A stretch of 64,000 nucleotides of DNA from Dryococelus australis (lineage: Eukaryota; Arthropoda; Insecta; Phasmatodea; Phasmatidae): assembly GCA_029891345.1 (NCBI GenBank), contig CM056994.1, positions 62,093,251 through 62,157,250 of the forward strand. The letters run 5' to 3'. Both the position numbers and the translations under genes were made by a program. Numbering within the stretch: the first letter of the stretch is position 1; every line of letters starts with the position of its first letter. The notes beneath the pieces are model-generated. The model had not been told where the DNA came from, did no database searches, and saw only the letters and a list, made by a program, of their open reading frames with translations. Shown in pieces: positions 58,743 through 64,000 of this stretch.

Positions 58743-58960
58743 TAGGCTATTCATGGTAAAGTGAGCATTTTTAAGGCCCTTTTAAAACAGACATTAACCA
58801 CTAATAAATATTATTTATTGAGTTAAAGACATTAACTTTTAGGAGTGGTGAAATGTATATTGCAATGTGTGTATTAAAAGGTGGTGGAAAGATAGAAGTA
58901 AATTGAAAGGAAAAAATTAGCAGGTCCTTAAAAAGTACTCACTTTACAGTGAATGGCCTA
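58743..58960. mobile_element. TA-flanked MITE, copy 2 (inside the Copia reverse transcriptase region)
   Basis: 218 bp. The left end is TAGGCTATTCATGGTAAAGT and the right end, reversed, is TAGGCCATTCACTGTAAAGT. The duplicated TA is at 58741-58742 and 58961-58962. Removing the element and one TA joins …GSLMYL to AVCTRPDIAHSV of the Copia protein without loss or gain of a base. This fixes both ends and the TA target. Confidence 0.93.
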
Positions 58961-59153
58961 TAGCAGTATGTACAAGGCCTGATATAGCACATTCAGTTAA
59001 TTATTTCAGTCAGTTCAACAATTGTTACACTTTGGAACACTGGAAAGCAGCTAAAAGGATTCTACAATAACAGGGTACCAAACAACTGAAACTAGAATTC
59101 GAAGCACAAAAGAACACATTTCGGAATACGTTGATGCAGATTGGGCAGGGGAC

Positions 59154-59567
59154 GTGGACGATACCGATAGAAAGTCCTACTCAGATTTTGCTTTAATCCA
59201 GGCTGGAGGAGCAATTTCATGGGAAATTAGGAAGCAAAAGAATGTTGCTCTTTCTAGCACCGAGGCTGAATATATTTCTGAGGCAGCTAAGGAAACTATA
59301 TTCAAGCAGGAGTTCATTGGTGAAGTGTTGGGGAAAATGAGATCTGTCCAACTGTATAATAACCAGTCAGCTCAGAAATGGAGCACAAATCCGGTCTTTC
59401 ATAACAGAAGTAAGCATATAGACACTAGGCACCTCTTTATTAGAGATTGTATCAAACAAAATCAAATTAAAGTGGAGTACTGTGCGACTGAAAACATGGT
59501 GGCTGATGTTCTGGCTAAGGGACTTGGTAAAACCAAGCATGAAAGGTTATTACTAGGACTAAAATAG
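59154..59567 (+). pseudogene. Copia RNase H, intact over 137 codons
   Basis: Just upstream, in another frame, is YVDADWAGD (59130). The open part then has RKSYSDFALIQAGGAISWEI, RKQKNVALSSTEAEYISEAA, KHIDTRHLFIRD and VEYCATENMVADVLAKGLGK. These are the classical blocks of Copia RNase H (WxSxKQ..(V)ALSSTEAEY, H.D.R.HFIR, ..DxLTK). It is followed by the stop at 59567 and the polypurine tract. Confidence 0.88.
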
Positions 59568-59585
59568 CACTCAGATTAAGGGGAC

Positions 59586-59781
59586 TGTTGAAGTTTCTAG
59601 TTGTAATCATAGTGCTATTACATTGTATGTGTTATATCTTTGGTTCTGGCTTTCCTCTTTTTTTTTTTTTTTGTGGGAGTATGGCAGAATGGCAGCGTTA
59701 TTATCCAGTGTATACGGGGTAGAAATAAAGAGATGATAGAAATCATGGTGCTTTTATTCATTCAGATCGTAACCATTTACA
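59586..59781 (+). mobile_element. Copia 3' LTR
   Basis: A polypurine tract ATTAAGGGGAC (59575-59585) directly precedes TGTTGAAGTTTCTAG…, starting with TG as LTRs do. The LTR holds an AATAAA at 59724-59729 and ends at about 59781 with …TTTACA. No 5' LTR is present to verify the right end. Confidence 0.6.
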
Positions 59782-59784
59782 ATT

Positions 59785-60465
59785 TCACCAATTTTAAAAG
59801 GTATTACAAATTTAAATCCAAATAAACTACGGCTATTATGTTAAAGCCAAAAGTACTGAACTGCATGAACATCAAAACGGGAGCAAAACGACTTTCCAAA
59901 ATTAAAACCATAAATGCAAATTAAAATTATTAAATCATTACCAAAACACCAAAAAGGAGTTGCACCAGAACAAATAAAAAGAAGGGCACACCTAACCCCA
60001 AAATGACCACAACCAACTGAACTATGCCTAGGATTGAGATAAAATAATTCTAACCAGAACAATATAATTTAGAATTCCTAATATCCATCAGAAAATACTA
60101 AAATTACCGAATGGATCATAAGAAAAACATAGAAAGCTTTCCAGAAAAATAAAATGGATCGTAAAAAAAAAATAACCTTGCAAAAATTACTTCAACAACA
60201 TTTCTACTGTAGTTGTTGACTACATGAGAAATTTAATTTTGTGTGTTTTACATCTTAGTGTAATGTGCACATTCAGTTTTAAAGCATTGTTTCTTACTTT
60301 GCTGTTGAAAAATGTAATTTGTATGATAAATACATAATATATTTTAATATTTACTTCAGAGATTTTTATATTCAACTGGGTGCAGTTTTAGCTTGGTGAA
60401 GCTGATGTTCCTAATCATTAATAAATACTTGAGTGTCCCATGACATGAAAGTGGTGATGTTACAG
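59785..60465. other. End of FTSJ1 intron 1
   Basis: AT-rich, no recognised element. The last bases give the exon 2 acceptor. Confidence 0.5.
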
Positions 60466-60535
60466 GTGTGGTCCGAGCAGTAGACTTGTGTGCGGCCCCA
60501 GGAAGCTGGAGTCAGGTCCTGTCTAAGAAACTACG
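60466..60535 (+). CDS. FTSJ1: FTSJ1 exon 2: SAM-binding motif
   Basis: Acceptor TGTTACAG ends at 60465. The 70-nt exon encodes [20 protein letters not shown] and [14 protein letters not shown] is the glycine-rich SAM-binding loop of FtsJ-type methyltransferases. The split Gly codon (G|GT) joins exon 1 in frame. The donor is CTACG|GTTTGT, phase 2. The exon is short but every residue fits the family. Confidence 0.95.
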
Positions 60536-60741
60536 GTTTGTCCTGTTAATCATTATGCATTTCTTATTTATGGTGTAGTTCTACAAAGTGAGTTGTTCTG
60601 AATATGTACTGCTGTTGTATTCATTTGTAGCTGGTAGGACAACAATGTGCACATCTCTAAGTTCCCAGTAACAAAAGTTTGGTCACCCCTGCACATTTAT
60701 GTAAGTTTGGCATTATTTATAGTTTTATTACAGACATGTGG

Positions 60742-60893
60742 GAATCATGCCGGACAATGCTGCTGGCTGGCCGGTTTTCGTGGGTATCTCCCATTTCCTT
60801 CATCCTTGCATTCCAGCACTGTTCCATAATCATCTCATTACACCATCTGCTCTGAAGACGTTTGTTTAGAGCTGCCCAACTCACACCACTCCG
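60742..60893 (+). mobile_element. SINE, 5'-truncated copy
   Basis: 'CTGGCTGGCCGGTTTTCGTG' to 'GAGCTGCCCAACTCACACCA' matches 61003-61140 of the next copy through TTTGCATTC(T/C)(G/A)G, CTC(A/T)TTACACCATCTGCTC-like and AGAGCTGCCCAA. The tRNA-like head is missing. Confidence 0.6.
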
Positions 60894-60894
60894 T

Positions 60895-61165
60895 TCTTCA
60901 TGGGGTCACTGGGGTGTTGAAATCAGACTACTTGCCTCCCACCAAGGCGAACCGGGTTTAATTCCCGATTGGGTCCTTACAGATTTTAACAAGTGGTAAT
61001 TGTACTGGCTGGTGGGCAGGTTTTCTCGGGGATCTCCATTTCCCCACCTTTGCATTCTGGTGCTGCTGCACACTCACCTCACTTCGCCCTCATTGGCTCT
61101 AAAGACCCCAATTTTGAGAGCTGCCCAAATTTCTCCACACTGCTAGTGGGGCAACTAGTATTTAC
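60895..61165 (+). mobile_element. tRNA-derived SINE
   Basis: A tRNA-like head has a B-box-like GGTTTAATTCC at 60955-60965 within AACCGGGTTTAATTCCCGAT. A degenerate A-box-like TGGGGTCACTGG lies at 60901-60912. CCTCCCACCAAGGCGAACCG precedes the B box, as in many arthropod tRNA SINEs. The body matches the truncated copy just upstream. Confidence 0.6.
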
Positions 61166-61454
61166 ATTTTTAATCATGTACACAATTTCCTTCCACAAAA
61201 TCTGGATCTCAAAACATTTTCAGAATTGACCAAGACCATAAGTGGAGCTTGGAGGGGCCTGGGTTCTTTACTTTTTTCCCCACATAAATTGTCAACCACC
61301 GTAACTTAAAATACCCTCATTTGCAAAAAAAAAATTTACCACCCTGAAGATGCCTTCGCAGGGGTATGTAAGTGGGTACAGACACAGGACATGGCAGTAT
61401 GTGTACAAAAAACATTAAAATATTGTTCTACACCCAGTATATGTTGCATGGGAT

Positions 61455-61890
61455 CAACACTTGCAAGATGCACTTAAGTATGGTGTTGGACCACTCGTAG
61501 CACAGACACAGGCAGTTGGGCATGGAGGTATACAGACGTCCTATGTTTTACTGAGGAATATCTTGTCACAGCAGATGCAACTGACACTCTAGATCCAGTT
61601 GCCGCTGGCCGAAGTTTCCTTCCAGTTTGGTCCCAGACGTTCTCAATGGGCAAGAAGTCTGGGAACCTTGCTGGTCAAGGAAGCATATTGACAAATTGAC
61701 ATCACGAAGGCAGGCTAGAGATACCCAGGCTGTGTGAGGCTGAACATTATCCTGCTGGAAAATGGGGTTGTCAAGCTGTACCAGGAAGGAGAGCGCACAT
61801 AGTCGCGGAATTTCCTGGACATATCTCCATGCCATTAGGATTCCTTCAGTCACCATAAGTGGATTGTGAATACACATCCTAACCATCATT
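61455..61890 (-). pseudogene. Tc1-like transposase, C-terminal half
   Basis: The minus-strand ORF 61889-61566 has NPIFQQDNVQPHTAWVSLAC, the second catalytic Asp block of Tc1/mariner transposases (FQQDNAPxHTA). It is followed by INLSICFLDQQGSQTSCP, where a frameshift breaks the FLDWPARSPDLNPIE block. The remainder, KLEGNFGQRQLDLECQ, is the RKL.QRQ. tail in a shifted frame. The N-terminal half is absent. Confidence 0.8.
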
Positions 61891-61910
61891 TACCATAGTA
61901 ATGACGTGTA

Positions 61911-62118
61911 TAGGCTGTTCACAGTAAAGTGAGCACTTTTGAAAGCCCTCTCGTTTGGAATAACAGCCAATAAATATATTTTATTGTAGCCTTAGATGTT
62001 AACTTACAAGTGCAGTGGAATATACACACTGTTTATTACTTACATGGCAATATTTATTTAAAAAAGGTGGTTAAAGGTAAAAGCCTTCAAAAGTACTCAC
62101 TTTACTATGAACAGCCTA
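61911..62118. mobile_element. TA-flanked MITE, copy 3 (FTSJ1 intron 2)
   Basis: 208 bp. The left end is TAGGCTGTTCACAGTAAAGT and the right end, reversed, is TAGGCTGTTCATAGTAAAGT. Inverted pairing continues inward (GAG(C/T)ACTTTTGAA) to about 37 bp. TA lies at 61909-61910 and 62119-62120. It starts 21 bp after the Tc1-like transposase remnant. Confidence 0.92.
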
Positions 62119-62119
62119 T

Positions 62120-63128
62120 AACAAACCCAACAATATCATTAGTGTTAATATCATCATCAATGTCATCAACTGACACTATTTCTACTTTTGATTCCTCTGA
62201 AGATGAGTGTCGTTTCACCAAAACTTTTAAGTCTTCGTTAGAATGAGCATGAGACCACAAACCTACATTAACATGAATCTGACAAATCTGTACAGGTATT
62301 CCAGCTCAATGCTGTGCCTGAAAACCTATGCTATATTTCTAGTAGTAGCACACACTATTCAAAATAATTACATATAAAAAAGAAATGGTTGGTATTATAT
62401 CAATTTTGTTTGCCTTTGAGAATTAAAAATTATATCAATTTTTTTTACCTTTGAAAATTAAAATTTTAGTTTTATCTTAATTTAGCCTATACATATCTTT
62501 TCATAACTTCAGATCCCAATTAAATTTCACTCTAAAATTTTTAGGTTTTATATATTCTTACATTACAAGAAACATTTTTTTCCACATTTTACAAAAAAAA
62601 ATCTAATAAATTTTATAAAAAGTTAATTTAAAATATAAAAAACTCGAAACGTAGTTATGTGGCATTTAAAATAGAGCCTTATGGAATTTCCATTAAAATG
62701 AGGGGTAAAAAACTCTCAAGGACATTATTTAAGATTGAAAACATTTGCACAAGCCATAAAAAAAAACAGTTTTCTTCCAAATTTAAAAATTAATTTCATA
62801 TTGTGCCAGTCCCCTACTTTTCTTGGTTGTATATTTCTGTGTATTGTTAGTAATTAAAAATTTTTTTGTAGATGTTGGTCAAAATAAAGTGTTTTCTACA
62901 TTCATTGTAGGTTTTTGCAAACATTTACTGTTAGTCTCCTGACCAATTTTAGTGACTGTGTGATACAATTTTATATTGAAAAGTTTTTTAAATTATTTAA
63001 TAACATAAATGTATTATAAGATCTCATCATCAGATTGTGTGATGATATTAAATTGTTAATAGAGTGGTGGATAATGTGTAGTTGCGAGAGACTGTCTTGT
63101 AGCATGATGTAGTGGTGTGCTTGTTTAG
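62120..63128. other. Rest of FTSJ1 intron 2
   Basis: AT-rich with A and T runs. No exon or element recognised. Confidence 0.5.
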
Positions 63129-63307
63129 GACTGGCTCAGTGGTGGATGAAGTGAAGATAGTGGCAGTTGACATCCAGGAGATGGCTCCACTACCTGGTGT
63201 TATTACCATCCAGGGTGACATCACCAAGCTCAGCACTGCAGAAACTATTGTGAAACACTTCGAGGGAGAGAAAGCTGACTTAGTGGTGTGCGATGGTGCT
63301 CCTGATG
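63129..63307 (+). CDS. FTSJ1: FTSJ1 exon 3: methyltransferase core
   Basis: Acceptor TTGTTTAG ends at 63128. The exon encodes [20 protein letters not shown], then [18 protein letters not shown] and [11 protein letters not shown]. These correspond to the second half of the Rossmann fold, with the catalytic Asp in VVCDGAPD. It ends at GATG|GTAAGG (63307), phase 1, where the family continues with Val-Thr-Gly. The frame read past 63308 is intron. About 125 residues of a ~320-residue protein are encoded in the window; the rest lies beyond 64000. Between exon 1 and this exon the frame is intact, so the gene is probably functional. Confidence 0.95.
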
Positions 63308-64000
63308 GTAAGGTTTGTAGAGAACAGGTTCGTAGAGAAACACTATTCAGGAATGGCGTGAGGTAAATATTTACCATTATGGCAGAAAGTCCCATTTGGT
63401 CTAATGTCTTAGATTGTGGGCATAGAGGTGTACTGCAGCATAAATGGTAAACTTACAGTGCAATAATTTTACATATGTTTAAATTTGTATGAGGCCAGAC
63501 AATAATGCCAAAAGTTGGGAAAGGTGGAGATATGTTTAGGGAAAATAAATTGTTCAACAAAAATTTCTAATGTGGTAGTTGGTCTCTTTTTAAACTGTTT
63601 TCCCATGAAAGTAACTAAAAATTCTTTAATTTTTTTTGTTGTGGAGCTGTGAGTAAAACAAAGATGTAATTATTTTCAATGGGTATGGTAGTTTATTTTA
63701 TATATAAACAGTGTTGAGGTACAAAAGTGGAAATGCATTGATAAACACCTAGTAAAACATACCCAATTCAGACTGTTTTTACAACACACTGTTCATGTGT
63801 AGTGGGCATTCTGATCATAAGTGTAAGTGCACCACTCGCCTGCACTAGTCTTCTCCCATTAGACCAAGTGTCTTACCGCAAGTTCTCTGACAACGCAGTG
63901 AGTGCAGTGGGTTGTGCAATTCCATTATATGTGCATCACAAAGCATGACTGCAATGCCTGGAAGATGAAGCACAAATGGAACAGTTAAGTGATTTTGAGT
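63308..64000. other. Start of FTSJ1 intron 3
   Basis: No further exon is recognised before the window ends. The frame continuing past the donor to 63366 is read-through into the intron. Confidence 0.5.

Larger units (their letters stand above)
58331..59781 (+). mobile_element. Copia-type LTR retrotransposon 3' fragment (reverse transcriptase, RNase H, 3' LTR)
   Basis: The fragment begins inside the reverse transcriptase, with the active-site block LVVIALYVDDILFL at about 58405-58445. A shift then gives KIKYLGKASYVLGISIEQV and SLSQEQYIENILCKYNMS. PYQSVIGSLMYL is split from AVCTRPDIAHSV by the MITE. It ends with RNase H and a 3' LTR. The 5' half (gag, protease, integrase) is missing at the junction with the Gypsy fragment. 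Confidence 0.88.

Noticed and set aside
60901-60970. tRNA gene
   Set aside because: A- and B-box-like sequences are present but no cloverleaf can be drawn, and the body continues as a SINE shared with the upstream copy.
63953-63990. ATGACTGCAATGCCTGG near the window end as a copy of the candidate first exon at 33585
   Set aside because: Only the first dozen bases match and the frame stops at once; judged chance.

Overview
This 64-kb window is nuclear DNA from an animal, most plausibly an arthropod and probably an insect with a large, repeat-rich genome. The evidence is AT-rich DNA with GT-AG introns, one gene split by an intron of about 12 kb, and decayed Polinton, Gypsy, Copia, CR1-like LINE, Tc1/IS630, SINE and MITE sequences nested in one another. 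The species cannot be named from the sequence alone.

Two host genes are well supported. (1) At 30452-31750 (+) lies an intact intronless 432-codon gene for the axonemal nexin-dynein regulatory complex subunit DRC2 (CCDC65). (2) From 48461 (+), running off the right edge, are the first three coding exons of FTSJ1/TRM7, the tRNA 2'-O-methyltransferase. They lie at 48461-48587, 60466-60535 and 63129-63307, joined in frame by canonical splice sites. Two weaker exon candidates, at 12189-12325 and 33576-33606, are listed with low confidence.

Layout, left to right. 0.65-4.1 kb: an irregular array rich in AAGATGGC/GCCATCTT, then ten copies of a ~118-bp satellite. 4.8-8.1 kb: a cluster of broken C2HC zinc-finger ORFs, including an ~870-bp tandem duplication, with a dispersed repeat on both sides. 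9.4-14.3 kb: mostly gene-free, with hormone-response-like repeats, hairpins and one striking palindrome. 14.4-19.5 kb: a decayed Gypsy-type element (primer site, coiled-coil gag, integrase) broken by a 1.8-kb insertion. 19.7-23.8 kb: a decayed Polinton-type family B DNA polymerase preceded by zinc fingers. 25.5-26.1 kb: a second AAGATGGC array, opposite in orientation to the first. 27.6-28.2 kb: a ~110-bp tandem repeat. 28.36-29.2 kb: a transposon remnant with ~60-bp inverted ends. 30.4-31.8 kb: DRC2. 36.0-36.7 kb: a DUF4817-type transposase fragment. 37.7-46.0 kb: a very AT-rich decayed Polinton with polymerase, packaging ATPase, integrase and capsid remnants. 46.8-48.2 kb: a ~330-bp inverted duplication just upstream of FTSJ1. 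48.7-62.1 kb: FTSJ1 introns filled with an antisense CR1-like LINE, a Gypsy fragment head-to-head with a Copia fragment, SINEs, a Tc1 remnant and three copies of one TA-flanked MITE family.

Except for the host exons, almost every coding-like stretch is a broken transposon gene. The features most worth a second look are the MITE family, one copy of which splits the Copia frame so cleanly that its TA target site can be read off directly; the two unrelated Polinton lineages; the zinc-finger cluster; a duplicated ~37-residue module upstream of the AT-rich Polinton polymerase; and the inverted duplication at the FTSJ1 5' end.
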